Source: Calliopsis andreniformis
Taxonomy: Eukaryota; Arthropoda; Insecta; Hymenoptera; Andrenidae
DNA length: 64,000 bases
Assembly (NCBI RefSeq): GCF_051401765.1
Contig: NW_027480423.1
Location: 7,688,001 to 7,752,000, forward strand
Direction of reading: 5' to 3'
The notes beneath the pieces were generated by a model, which saw only the letters and a program-made list of their open reading frames with translations, had not been told where the DNA came from and made no database searches. The position numbers were made by a program, and so were the translations under genes. Shown here piece by piece: positions 23,901-37,400 of this stretch (position 1 is its first letter; the number at the start of each line of letters is the position of its first letter).

Positions 23901-26900
23901 CCGCCCTAGGGTGCAGCCTAGGTTGCCCGGAACGTAGAAAAGACCATTACCTTCACACTGGTTGCAATTATTCGTTTTATACTATGGAAAAACTGTTTTA
24001 TTTATTTTGTATTTTATGCTTCGGGCGTTGACTTCTAAGGCCCTAACTATTCAATCTGTTGGTGCAACGCCCAAGGGTGTAGCCTATGTTGCCCGGAAAG
24101 TAGAAATGACGTTAACTTTCATACTGGTTGCAATTATTCGTTTTATACGATGGAAAAACTGTTTTAGTTATTTTGTATTTTGTGCTTCGGGCGTTGACTT
24201 CTAAGGCCCTAACTATTCGATCTGGTGGCGCAACGCCCTAGAGTGAAGCCTAGGTTGCCCGGAACGTAGAAATGACCATTACTTTCACACTGTTTGCAAT
24301 TATTCGTTTTATACGATGGAAAAACTGTCATATTTATATCGTATTTTATGCTTCTGGCGTTGTCTTCTAAGGACCTAACTATTCGATCTGGTGGAGCAAC
24401 GCCCTAGAGTGAAGCCTAGGTTACTCGGAATGTAGAAATAAGCATAACTTTCACACTGGTTGCAATTATTCGTTTTTTACAATGGAAAAGCTGTTGTATC
24501 TATATTGTATTTTATGCCCATGGCGTTGTCTTCTAAGGCCCTAGCTATTCGATCTAGTGGAGCAACGCCCTAGCGTGAAGTCTAGGTTGCCCGGAACGTC
24601 GAAATGACCATCACTTTCAAACTGGTTGCAATTAACCCTGTTATACCATGGAAAAGCTGTTGTATTTATATCGTATTTTATGCTTCTGGCGTTGACTTCT
24701 AAGGACCTAACTATTCGATCTGGTGGAGCAACGCCCTAGAGTGAAGCCTAGGTTGCTCGGAATGTAGAAATAAGCATAACTTTCACACTGGTTGCAATTA
24801 TTCGTTTTTTACAATGGAAAAGCTGTTGTATTTATATTGTATTTTATGCCTATGGCGTTGTCTTCTAAGGCCCTAGCTATTCGATCTAGTGGAGCAACGC
24901 CCTAGAGTGAAGTCTAGGTTGCCCGGAACGTCGAAATGACCATCACTTTCAAACTGGTTGCAATTAATCCTGTTATACCATGGAAAAGCTGTTGTATTTA
25001 TATCGTATTGTATGCTTCTGGCGTTGACATCTAAGGACCTATCTGTTTGATCTGGTGGCGCAACGCCCTAGTGTGAAGCCTAGGTTGCTCAGAATATAGA
25101 AATGACAATTACTTTCACACTGTTTGCAATTATTCCTTTTATACGATGCAAAGGCTGTTGTATTTATAACGTATTTTATGCTTCTGGCGTTGACTTCTAA
25201 GGACCTAACTATTCGATCTGGTGGAGCAACGCCCTAGAGTGAAGCCTAGGTTGCTCGGAATGTAGAAATAACCATAACTTTCACACTGGTTGCAATTATT
25301 CGTTCTTTACGATGCAAAAGCTGGTGTATTTATATTGTATTTTATGCTTCTGGCGTTCACTACTTAGGGCCTAACTATTCGATCTGGTGGAACAACGCCC
25401 TAGGGTGAAGCCTAGGTTGCCCGGAACGTAGAAATTACAATTACTTTCACACTGTTTGCAATAATTCCTTTTAAACGATGCAAAAGTTGTTGTGTTTATA
25501 TCGTATTTTATGCTTCTGGCGTTGACTTCTAAGGACCTAACTGTTTGATCTGGTGGAGCAACGCCCTAGAGTGAAGCCTAGGTTGCCCGGAACGTCGAAA
25601 TGACCATAACTTTTACACTGGTAGCAATTATTCGTTTTATACAATGGAAAATCTGTTCTATTTATTTTGTATTTTATGCTTCGGGCGTTGACTTCTTTGG
25701 CCCTAACTATTCGATCGGGTGGAGCAACGCCCTAGAGTGAAGCCTAGGTTCCCTGGAACGTACAAATGACCATCACTTTCACACGGGTTGCAATTATTCC
25801 TATTATAGGATGGAAAGACGGTTGTATTTTTATTGCATTTTATGCTTCTGGCGTTCACTTCTTAGGCCCTGACTATTCGATCTGGTGGAACAACGCCCTA
25901 GGGTGAAGCCTAGGTTGCCCGGAACGTAGAAATGACGTTAACTTTCATACTGGTTGCAATTATTCGTTTTATACGATGGAAAATCTGTTTTAGTTATTTT
26001 GTATTTTGTGCTTCGGGCGTTGACTTCTAAGGCCCTAACTATTCGATCTGGTGGCGCAACGCCCTAGAGTGAAGCCTAGGTTGCCCGGAACGTAGAAATG
26101 ACCATTACTTTCACACTGTTTGCAATTATTCGTTTTATACGATGGAAAAACTGTCATATTTATATCGTATTGTATGCTTCTGGCGTTGTCTTCTAAGGAC
26201 CTAACTATTCGATCTGGTGGAGCAACGCCCTAGAGTGAAGCCTAGGTTACTCGGAATGTAGAAATAAGCATAACTTTCACACTGGTTGCAATTATTCGTT
26301 TTTTACAATGGAAAAGCTGTTGTATTTATATTGTATTTTATGCCCATGGCGTTGTCTTCTAAGGCCCTAGCTATTCGATCTAGTGGAGCAACGCCCTAGA
26401 GTGAAGTCTAGGTTGCCCGGAACGTCGAAATGACCATCACTTTCAAACTGGTTGCAATTAACCCTGTTATACCATGGAAAAGCTGTTGTATTTATATCGT
26501 ATTTTATGCTTCTGGCGTTGACTTCTAAGGACCTAACTATTCGATCTGGTGGAGCAACGCCCTAGAGTGAAGCCTAGGTTGCTCGGAATGTAGAAATAAG
26601 CATAACTTTCACACTGGTTGCAATTATTCGTTTTTTACAATGGAAAAGCTGTTGTATTTATATTGTATTTTATGCCTATGGCGTTGTCTTCTAAGGCCCT
26701 AGCTATTCGATCTAGTGGAGCAACGCCCTAGAGTGAAGTCTAGGTTGCCCGGAACGTCGAAATGACCATCACTTTCAAACTGGTTGCAATTAATCCTGTT
26801 ATACCATGGAAAAGCTGTTGTATTTATATCGTATTGTATGCTTCTGGCGTTGACATCTAAGGACCTATCTGTTTGATCTGGTGGCGCAACGCCCTAGTGT

Positions 26901-28737
26901 GAAGCCTAGGTTGCTCAGAATATAGAAATGACAATTACTTTCACACTGTTTGCAATTATTCCTTTTATACGATGCAAAGGCTGTTGTATTTATAACGCAT
27001 TTTATGCTTCTGGCGTTGACTTCTAAGGACCTAACTATTCGATCTGGTGGAGCAACGCCCTAGAGTGAAGCCTAGGTTGCTCGGAATGTAGAAATAACCA
27101 TAACTTTCACACTGGTTGCAATTATTCGTTCTTTACGATGGAAAAGCTGGTGTATTTATATTGTATTTTATGCTTCTGGCGTTCACTACTTAGGCCCTAA
27201 CTATTCGATCTGGTGGAACAACGCCCTAGGGTGAAGCCTAGGTTGCCCGGAACGTAGAAATTACAATTGCTTTCACACTGTTTGCAATAATTCCTTTTAA
27301 ACGATGCAAAAGTTGTTGTATTTATATCGTATTTTATGCTTCTGGCGTTGACTTCTAAGGACCTAACTGTTTGATCTGGTGGAGCAACGCCCTAGAGTGA
27401 AGCCTAGGTTGCCCGGAACGTAGAAATGACAATTACTTTCACACTGTTTGCAATTATTCCTTTTATACGATTCAAAAGCTGTTGCATTTATATTGTATTT
27501 TATGCTTCTGGCGTTCACTTCTTAGGGCCTAACTATTCGATCTGATGGAACAATGCCCTAGGGTGAAGCCTAGGTTGCCCGGAACGTCGAAATGACCATA
27601 ACTTTTACACTGGTAGCAATTATTCGTTTTATACAATGGAAAATCTGTTCTATTTATTTTGTATTTTATGGTTCGGGCGTTGACTTCTTTGGCCCTAACT
27701 ATTCGATCGGGTGGAGCAACGCCCTAGAGTGAAGCCTAGGTTCCCTGGAACGTACAAATGACCATCACTTTCACACGGGTTGCAATTATTCCTGTTATAG
27801 GATGGAAAGACAGTTGTATTTTTATTGCATTTTATGCTTCTGGCGTTCACTTCTTAGGCCCTGACTATTCGATCTGGTGGAACAACGCCCTAGGGTGAAG
27901 CCTAGGTTGCCCGGAACGTAGAAATTACAATTACTTTCACACTGTTTGCAATAATTCCTTTTAAACGATGCAAAAGTTGTTGTATTTATATCGTATTTTA
28001 TGCTTCTGGCGTTGACTTCTAAGGACCTAACTATTCGATCTGGTGGAGCAACGCCCTAGAGTGAAGCCTAGGTTGCTCGGAATGTAGAAATAAGCATAAC
28101 TTTCACACTGGTTGCAATTATTCGTTTTTTACAATGGAAAAGCTGTTGTATTTATATTGTATTTTATGCCTATGGCGTTGTCTTCTAAGGCCCTAGCTAT
28201 TCGATCTAGTGGAGCAACGCCCTAGAGTGAAGTCTAGGTTGCCCGGAACGTCGAAATGACCATCACTTTCAAACTGGTTGCAATTAACCCTGTTATACCA
28301 TGGAAAAGCTGTTGTATTTATATCGGATTTTATGCTACTGGCGTTGACTTCTAAGGACCTAACTATTCGATCTGGTGGAGCAACGCCCTAGAGTGAAGCC
28401 TAGGTTGCTCGGAATGTAGAAATAAGCATAACTTTCACACTGGTTGCAATTATTCGTTTTTTACAATGGAAAAGCTGTTGTATTTATATTGTATTTTATG
28501 CCTATGGCGTTGTCTTCTAAGGCCCTAGCTATTCGATCTAGTGGAGCAACGTCCTAGAGTGAAGTCTAGGTTGCCCGGAACGTCGAAATGACCATCACTT
28601 TCAAACTGGTTGCAATTAATCCTGTTATACCATGGAAAAGCTGTTGTATTTATATCGTATTGTATGCTTCTGGCGTTGACATCTAAGGACCTATCTGTTT
28701 GATCTGGTGGCGCAACGCCCTAGTGTGAAGCCTAGGT
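20936..28737. repeat. 47-mer higher-order repeat, unit II (7802 bp)
   Basis: This is the second near-identical copy of unit I. The left junction lies between 20886 (last base disagreeing with the tail of unit II) and about 20938, where GGTTGCGCGGAACGTAGC begins. At the right end the sequence leaves the 7802-bp register near 28688, continuing with CTAAGGACCTATCTG where unit I has CTAAGGCCCTAACTG. A third unit does not follow in this window. Confidence 0.88.
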
Positions 28738-31145
28738 TGCTCAGAATATAGAAATGACAATTACTTTCACACTGTTTGCAATTATTCCTTTTATACGATG
28801 CAAAGGCTGTTGTATTTATAACGTATTTTATGCTTCTGGCGTTGACTTCTAAGGACCTAACTATTCGATCTGGTGGAGCAACGCCCTAGAGTGAAGCCTA
28901 GGTTGCTCGGAATGTAGAAATAACCATAACTTTCACACTGGTTGCAATTATTCGTTCCTTACGATGGAAAAGCTGGTGTATTTATATTGTATTTTATGCT
29001 TCTGGCGTTCACTACTTAGGCCCTAACTATTCGATCTGGTGGAACAACGCCCTAGGGTGAAGCCTAGGTTGCCCGGAACGTAGAAATGACCATAACTTTT
29101 ACACTGGTAGCAATTATTCGTTTTATACAGTGGAAAAACTGTTCTATTTATTTTGTATTTTATGCTTCGGGCGTTGACTTCTAAGGCCCTAACTGTTTGA
29201 TCTGGTGGAGCAACGCCCTAGAGTGAAGCCTAGGTTGCCCGGAACGTAGAAATGACCATTACTTTCACACTGTTTGCAATTATTCCTTTTATACGATGGA
29301 AAAGCTGTTGTATTTATATCGTATTTTATGCTTCTGGCGTTGACTTCTATGGCCCTAGCTATTCGATCTAGTGGAGCAACGCCCCAGAGTGAAGCCTAGG
29401 TTGCCCGGAACGTAGAAATGACCATCACTTTCAAACTGGTTGCAATTAATCCTGTTATACGATGGAAAAACAGTTGTATTTTCATTGCATTTTATGCTTC
29501 GTGCGTTGACTTCTAAGGCCCTAACTATTCAATCTGTTGGAGCAACGCCCTAGAGTGAAGCCTAGGTTGCTCGGAATGTAGAAATGACCATAACTTTCAC
29601 ACTGGCTGCAATTATTCGTTTGATACGATGGAAAAGCTGTTGTATTTATGTTGTATTTTATGCTTCTGACGTTCACTTCTTAGGCCCTAACTATTCGATC
29701 TGGTGGAACAACGCCCTAGGGTGAAGCCTAGGTTGCGCGGAACGTAGAAATGACCTTAACTTTTACACTGGTAGCAATTATTCGTTTTATACGATGGAAA
29801 AGCTGTTGTATTTATATTGTATTTTATGCCTATGGCGTTGTCTTCTAAGGCCCTAGCTATTCGATCTAGTGGAGCAACGTCCTAGAGTGAAGTCTAGGTT
29901 GCCCGGAACGTCGAAATGACCATCACTTTCAAACTGGTTGCAATTAATCCTGTTATACCATGGAAAAGCTGTTGTATTTATATCGTATTGTATGCTTCTG
30001 GCGTTGACATCTAAGGACCTATCTGTTTGATCTGGTGGCGCAACGCCCTAGTGTGAAGCCTAGGTTGCTCAGAATATAGAAATGACAATTACTTTCACAC
30101 TGTTTGCAATTATTCCTTTTATACGATGCAAAGGCTGTTGTATTTATAACGTATTTTATGCTTCTGGCGTTGACTTCTAAGGACCTAACTATTCGATCTG
30201 GTGGAGCAACGCCCTAGAGTGAAGCCTAGGTTGCTCGGAATGTAGAAATAACCATAACTTTCACACTGGTTGCAATTATTCGTTCCTTACGATGGAAAAG
30301 CTGGTGTATTTATATTGTATTTTATGCTTCTGGCGTTCACTACTTAGGCCCTAACTATTCGATCTGGTGGAACAACGCCCTAGGGTGAAGCCTAGGTTGC
30401 CCGGAACGTAGAAATGACCATAACTTTTACACTGGTAGCAATTATTCGTTTTATACAGTGGAAAAACTGTTCTATTTATTTTGTATTTTATGCTTCGGGC
30501 GTTGACTTCTAAGGCCCTAACTGTTTGATCTGGTGGAGCAACGCCCTAGAGTGAAGCCTAGGTTGCCCGGAACGTAGAAATGACCATTACTTTCACACTG
30601 TTTGCAATTATTCCTTTTATACGATGGAAAAGCTGTTGTATTTATATCGTATTTTATGCTTCTGGCGTTGACTTCTATGGCCCTAGCTATTCGATCTAGT
30701 GGAGCAACGCCCCAGAGTGAAGCCTAGGTTGCCCGGAACGTAGAAATGACCATCACTTTCAAACTGGTTGCAATTAATCCTGTTATACGATGGAAAAACA
30801 GTTGTATTTTCATTGCATTTTATGCTTCGTGCGTTGACTTCTAAGGCCCTAACTATTCAATCTGTTGGAGCAACGCCCTAGAGTGAAGCCTAGGTTGCTC
30901 GGAATGTAGAAATGACCATAACTTTCACACTGGCTGCAATTATTCGTTTGATACGATGGAAAAGCTGTTGTATTTATGTTGTATTTTATGCTTCTGACGT
31001 TCACTTCTTAGGCCCTAACTATTCGATCTGGTGGAACAACGCCCTAGGGTGAAGCCTAGGTTGCCCGGAACGTAGAAATGACCTTAACTTTTACACTGGT
31101 AGCAATTATTCGTTTTATACGATGGAAAAGCTGTTGTATTTATAT
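28490..31145. repeat. 8-mer (1328 bp) tandem duplication
   Basis: Two copies lie end to end at about 28490-29817 and 29818-31145. Anchors are ATTTTATGCC at 28493/29821 and ACGATGCAAAGG at 28801/30129 (offset 1328). The rare variants CGTTCCTTACGATGG and GGAAAAACAGTTG are shared by both copies. The join falls at about 29792-29820, inside ATACGATGGAAAAGC. Confidence 0.85.
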
Positions 31146-32505
31146 TGTATTTTATGCTTCTGACGTTCACTTCTTAGGCCCTAACTATTCGATCTGGTGG
31201 AACAACGCCCTAGTGTGAAGCCTAGGTTGCTCAGAATATAGAAATGACAATTACTTTCACACTGTTTGCAATTATTCCTTTTATACGATGCAAAGGCTGT
31301 TGTATTTATAACGTATTTTATGCTTCTGGCGTTGACTTCTAAGGACCTAACTATTCGATCTGATGGAGCAACGCCCTAGAGTGAAGCCTAGGTTGCTCGG
31401 AATGTAGAAATAACCGTAACTTTCACACTGGTTGCAATTATTCATTCTTTACGATGGAAAAGCTGGTGTATTTATATTGTATTTTATGATTCTGGCGTTC
31501 ACTACTTAGGCCCTAACTATACGATCTGGTGGAACAACGCCCTAGGGTGAAGCCTAGGTTGCCCGGAACGTAGAAATGACCATAACTTTTACACTGGTAG
31601 CAATTATTCGTTTTATACAGTGGAAAAACTGTTCTATTTATTTTGTATTTTATGCTTCGGGCGTTGACTTCTAAGGCCCTAACTGTTTGATCTGGTGGAG
31701 CAACGCCCTAGAGTGAAGCCTAGGTTGCCCGGAACGTAGAAATGACCATTACTTTCACACTGTTTGCAATTATTCCTTTTATACGATGGAAAAGCTGTTG
31801 TATTTATATCGTATTTTATGCTTCTGGCGTTGACTTCTATGGCCCTAGCTATTCGATCTAGTGGAGCAACGCCCTAGAGTGAAGCCTAGGTTGCCCGGAA
31901 CGTGGAAATGACCATCACTTTCAAACTGGTTGCAATTAATCCTGTTATACGATGGAAAAACTGTTGTATTTTCATTGCATTTTATGCTTTGTGCGTTGAC
32001 TTCTAAGGCCCTAACTATTCAATCTGTTGGAGCAACGCCCTAGAGTGAAGCCTAGGTTGCTCGGAATGTAGAAATGACCATAACTTTCACACTGGCTGCA
32101 ATTATTCGTTTGATACGATGGAAAAGCTGTTGTATTTATATTGTATTTTATGCTTCTGACGTTCACTTCTTAGGCCCTAACTATTCGATCTGGTGGAACA
32201 ACGCCCTAGCTAGAAGCCTAGGTTGCCGGAACGTAGAAATGACCTTAACTTTTACACTGGTAGCAATTATTCGTTTTATACAATGGAAAAACTGTTGTAT
32301 TTATATTGTATTTTATGCTTCTGGCGTTGACTTCTTAGGCCCTAACTATTCGATCTGGTGGAACAATGCCTCAGAGTTAAGTCTAGGATGCCCGAAACGC
32401 CGAAATGATCATTACTTTCACGCTTGTTGCAATTATTCCTGTTATACGATGAAAAGACCGTTGTATTGTTATTGTATTTTATGCTTCTGGCGTTCACTTC
32501 TAAGG
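31146..32505. repeat. Copy of 8461-9765
   Basis: From 31201 the sequence matches 8461 at a constant offset of 22740, including the one-base loss in GTTGCCGG (9487 and 32227). The shared deletion shows that these are copies of one ancestral segment and not independent monomers of the same type. The match ends near 32490, after TGTATTGTTATTG. Confidence 0.78.
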
Positions 32506-33500
32506 CCCTAACTGTTTGATCTGGTGGAGCAACGCCCTAGAGTGAAGCCTAGGTTGCCCGGAACATAGAAATGACCATTACTTTCACACTGTTTGCAATT
32601 ATTCGTTTTATACCATGGAAAAGCTGTTGTATTTATATTGTATTTTATGCTTCTGACGTTCACTTCTTAGGCCCTAACCATTCGATCTGGTGGAACAACG
32701 CCCTAGGGTGAAGCCTAGGTTGCCCGGAACGTAGAAATGACCATAACTTTTACACTGGTAGCATTATTCGTTTTATACAATGGAAAAACTGTTCTATTTA
32801 TTTTGTATTTTATGCTTCGGGCGTTGACTTCTTTGGCCCTAACAATTCGATCTGGTGGAGCAACGCCCTAGAGTGAAGTCTAGGTTGCCCGGAACGTAGA
32901 AATGACCATAACTTTTACACTGGTAGCAATTATTCGTTTTATACAATGGAAAAACTGTTCTATTTATTTTGCATTTTATGCTTCGGGCGTTGACTTCTCA
33001 GGCCCTAACTGTTTAATCTGGTGGAGCAACGCCCTAGGGTGAAGCCTAGTTTGCCCGGAACGTAGAAATGACCATTACTTTCACACTGTTTGCAATTATT
33101 CCTTTTATACGATGGAAAAGCTGTTGTATTTATATTGTATTTTATGCTTCTGGCGTTGACTTCTAAGGCCCAAGCTATTCGATCTAGTGGAGCAACGCCC
33201 TAGAGTGATGCCTAGGTTGCCCGGAACGTAGAAATGACCTTCACTATCAAACTGGTTGCAATTAATCCTGTTATACGATGGAAAAACTGTTGTATTTTTA
33301 TTGCATTTTATGCTTCGGGCGTTGACTTCTAAGGCCCTGACTATTCACTCTGTTGGAGCAACGCCCTAGAGTGAAGCCTAGGTTGCTCGGAATGTACAAA
33401 TGACCATAGCTTTCACACTGGTTGCAATTATTCGTTTTATACGATGGAAAAACTGTTGTATTTATATTGTATTTTATGCTTCTGGCGTTCACTTCTTAGG
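32506..33500. repeat. Block matching 10776-12090
   Basis: Satellite monomers match the region from 10776 (offset 21745), then from 11490 (offset 21412). The difference of two monomers between the two offsets shows that this copy is 332 bp shorter. One base is lost in GGTAGCATTATTCG near 32763. Confidence 0.65.
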
Positions 33501-34449
33501 CCCTAACTATTCGATCTGGTGGAACAACGCCCTAGGGTGAAGCCTAGGTTGCCCGGAACGTAGAAATGACCATAACTTTTACACTGGTAGCAATTATTCG
33601 TTTTATACAGTGGAAAAACTGTTCTATTTATTTTGTATTTTATGCTTCGGGCGTTGACTTCTAAGGCCCTAACTGTTTGATCTGGTGGAGCAACGCCCTA
33701 GAGTGAAGCCTAGGTTGCCTGGAACGTAGAAATGACCATTACTTTCACACTGTTTGCAATTATTCCTTTTATACGATGGAAAAGCTGTTGTATTTATATC
33801 GTATTTTATGCTTCTGGCGTTGACTTCTATGGCCCTAGCTATTCGATCTAGTGGAGCAACGCCCTAGAGTGAAGCCTAGGTTGCCCGGAACGTAGAAATG
33901 ACCATCACTTTCAAACTGGTTGCAATTAATCCTGTTATACGATGGAAAAACTGTTGTATTTTCATTGCATTTTATGCTTCGTGCGTTGACTTCTAAGGCC
34001 CTAACTATTCAATCTGTTGGAGCAATGCCCTAGAGTGAAGCCTAGGTTGCTCGGAATGTAGAAATGACCATAACTTTCACACTGGCTGAAATTATTCGTT
34101 TGATACGATGGAAAAGCTGTTGTATTTATATTGTATTTTATGCTTCTGACGTTCACTTCTTAGGCCCTAACTATTCGATCTGGTGGAACAACGCCCTAGG
34201 GTGAAGCCTAGGTTGCCCGGAACGTAGAAATGACCTTAACTTTTACACTGGTAGCAATTATTTGTTTTATACGATGGAAAAGCTGTTGTATTTATATTGT
34301 ATTTTATGCTTCTGACGTTCACTTCTTAGGCCCTAACTATTCGATCTGGTGGAACAACGCCCTAGTGTGAAGCCTAGGTTGCTCAGAATATAGAAATGAC
34401 AATTACTTTCACACTGTTTGCAATTATTCCTTTTATACGATGCAAAGGC

Positions 34450-37400
34450 TGTTGTATTTATAACGTATTTTATGCTTCTGGCGTTGACTTCTAAGGACCT
34501 AACTATTCGATCTGGTGGAGCAACGCCCTAGAGTGAAGCCTAGGTTGCTCGGAATGTAGAAATAACCATAACTTTCACACTGGTTGCAATTATTCGTTCT
34601 TTACGATGGAAAAGCTGGTGTATTTATATTGTATTTTATGCTTCTGGCGTTCACTACTTAGGCCCTAACTATTCGATCTGGTGGAACAACGCCCTAGGGT
34701 GAAGCCTAGGTTGCCCGGAACGTAGAAATGACCATAACTTTTACACTGGTAGCAATTATTCGTTTTATACAGTGGAAAAACTGTTCTATTTATTTTGTAT
34801 TTTATGCTTCGGGCGTTGACTTCTAAGGCCCTAACTGTTTGATCTGGTGGAGCAACGCCCTAGAGTGAAGCCTAGGTTGCCCGGAACGTAGAAATGACCA
34901 TTACTTTCACACTGTTTGCAATTATTCCTTTTATACGATGGAAAAGCTGTTGTATTTATATCGTATTTTATGCTTCTGGCGTTGACTTCTATGGCCCTAG
35001 CTATTCGATCTAGTGGAGCAACGCCCTAGAGTGAAGCCTAGGTTGCCCGGAACGTGGAAATGACCATCACTTTCAAACTGGTTGCAATTAATCCTGTTAT
35101 ACGATGGAAAAACTGTTGTATTTTCATTGCATTTTATGCTTCGTGCGTTGACTTCTAAGGCCCTAACTATTCAATCTGTTGGAGCAACGCCCTAGAGTGA
35201 AGCCTAGGTTGCTCGGAATGTAGAAATGACCATAACTTTCACACTGGCTGCAATTATTCGTTTGATACGATGGATAAGCTGTTGTATTTATATTGTATTT
35301 TATGCTTCTGACGTTCACTTCTTAGGCCCTAACTATTCGATCTGGTGGAACAACGCCCTAGGGTGAAGCCTAGGTTGCCCGGAACGTAGAAATGACCATC
35401 ACTTTTACACTGGTAGCAATTATTCGTTTTATACAATGGAAAAACTGTTGTATTTATATTGTATTTTATGCTTCTGGCGTTGACTTCTTAGGCCCTAACT
35501 ATTCGATCTGGTGGAACAATGCCTCAGAGTTAAGTCTAGGATGCCCGAAACGCCGAAATGATCATTACTTTCACGCTTGTTGCAATTATTCCTGTTATAC
35601 GATGAAAAGACCGTTGTATTTTTATTGTATTTTATGCTTCAGGCGTACGCTTCTAAGGCCGTCGCTATTCGACATGGTGGAGCACCGCCCTAGAGTGAAG
35701 ACTAGGTTGCTCGGAATATACAAATGACCATAACTTTCACACTGGTTGCAATTATTCGTTTTCTACGATGGAAAAACTGTTGTATTTATATTGTATTTTA
35801 TGCTTCTGGCGTTCACTTCTTAGGGCCTATCTGTTCGATCTGATGGAACAATGCCCTAGGATGAAGCCTAGGTTGCCCGGAACGTAGAAATGACCATAAC
35901 TTTTACACTGGTAGCGTTATTCGTTTTATACAATGGAAAAACTGTTCTATTTATTTTGTATTTTATGCTTCGGGCGTTGACTTCTTTGGCCCTAACAATT
36001 CGATCTGGTGGAGCAACGCCCTAGAGTGAAGTCTAGGTTGCCCGGAACGTAGAAATGACCATAACATTCACACAGGTTGCAATTATCCGTTTTATACGGT
36101 GTAAAGGCTGTTGTATCTATTTTGTATTTTATTCTTCTGGCGGTGACTTCTAAGGACCTAACTATTCGATCTGGTGGAGCAACGCCCTAGAGTGAAGCCT
36201 AGCTGGCTCGCAATGTAGAAATAACCATAACCTTCACACTGGTTGCAATTATTCGTTTTTTACGATGGAAAAGCTGTTGTATTTATATTGTATTTTATGA
36301 CTCTGGCGTTGACTTCTAAGGCCCTAGCTATTCGATCTAGTGGAGCAACGCCCTAGAGTGAAGCCTAGGTTGCCCGGAACGTAGAAATGACCATCACTTT
36401 CAAACTGGTTGCAATTAATCCTGTTATACGATGGAAAAACTGTTGTATTTTTATTGCATTTTATGCTTCGGGCGTTGACTTCTAAGGCCCTGACTATTCA
36501 ATCTGTTGGAGCAACACCCTAGAGTGAAGCCTAGGTTGCTCGGAATGTACAAATGACCATAGCTTTCACACTGGTTGCAATTATTCGTTTTATAAGATGG
36601 AAAAACTGTTGTATTTATATTGTGTTTAATGCTTCTGGCGTTCACTTCTTAGGCCCTAACTATTCGATTTGGTGGAGCAATGCCTCAGAGTTAAGTCTAG
36701 GATGCCCGAAACGCCGAAATGATCATTACTTTCACGCTTGTTGCAATTATTCCTGTTATACGATGAAAAGACCGTTGTATTTTTATTGTATTTTATGCTT
36801 CAGGCGTAGGCTTCTAAGGCCGTTGCTATTCGATATGGTGGAGCACCGCCCTAGAGTGAAGCCTAGGTTGCCCGGAACGTAGAAATGACCATAACTTTTA
36901 CACTGGTAGCAATTACTCATTTTATGCAATGGAAAAACTGTTCTATTTATTTCGTATTTTATGCTTCGGGCGTTGACTTCTAACGCCCTAACTGCTTCAT
37001 CTGGTGGAGCAACGCCCTAGGGTGAAGCCTAGTTTGCCCGGAAAGTAGAAATGACCATTACTTTCACACTGTTTGCAATTATTCCTTTTATACGATGGAA
37101 AAGCTGTTGTATTTATATTGTATTTTATGCTTCTGGCGTTGACTTCTAAGGCCCTAGCTATTCGATCTAGTGGAGCAACGCCCTAGAGTGATGCCTAGGT
37201 TGCCCGGAACGTAGAAATGACCTTCACTATCAAACTGGTTGCAATTAATCCTGTTATACGATGGAAAAACTGTTGTATTTTTATTGCATTTTATGCTTCG
37301 GGCGTTGACTTCTAAGGCCCTGACTATTCACTCTGTTGGAGCAACGCCCTAGAGTGAAGCCTAGGTTGCTCGGAATGTACAAATGACCATAGCTTTCACA

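Larger units (their letters stand above)
30355..35362. repeat. 19-mer (about 3152 bp) duplication
   Basis: About 30355-32210 recurs at about 33505-35362 (anchors 30391/33543 and 31081/34233). The offset is two short of 19 x 166, explained by one-base losses near 32227 and 32763. It overlaps the 8-mer tandem on its left side, giving a nested layout. Confidence 0.75.

Noticed and set aside
32074..32511. Longest open frame in the window, 145 codons on the plus strand
   Set aside because: It spans under three monomers of the satellite. Because 166 is 3 x 55 + 1, a frame moves by one phase per monomer, and open stretches arise from subtype variants. There is no start context, domain or independent sequence.
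36553..36882. Recurring 109-111 codon open frames (also at 35392, 41201, 42362, 45017, 49665, 50826, 61611)
   Set aside because: These are identical translations of the same duplicated monomer trio, repeated only because the block is repeated. Their recurrence reflects DNA duplication, not protein conservation.
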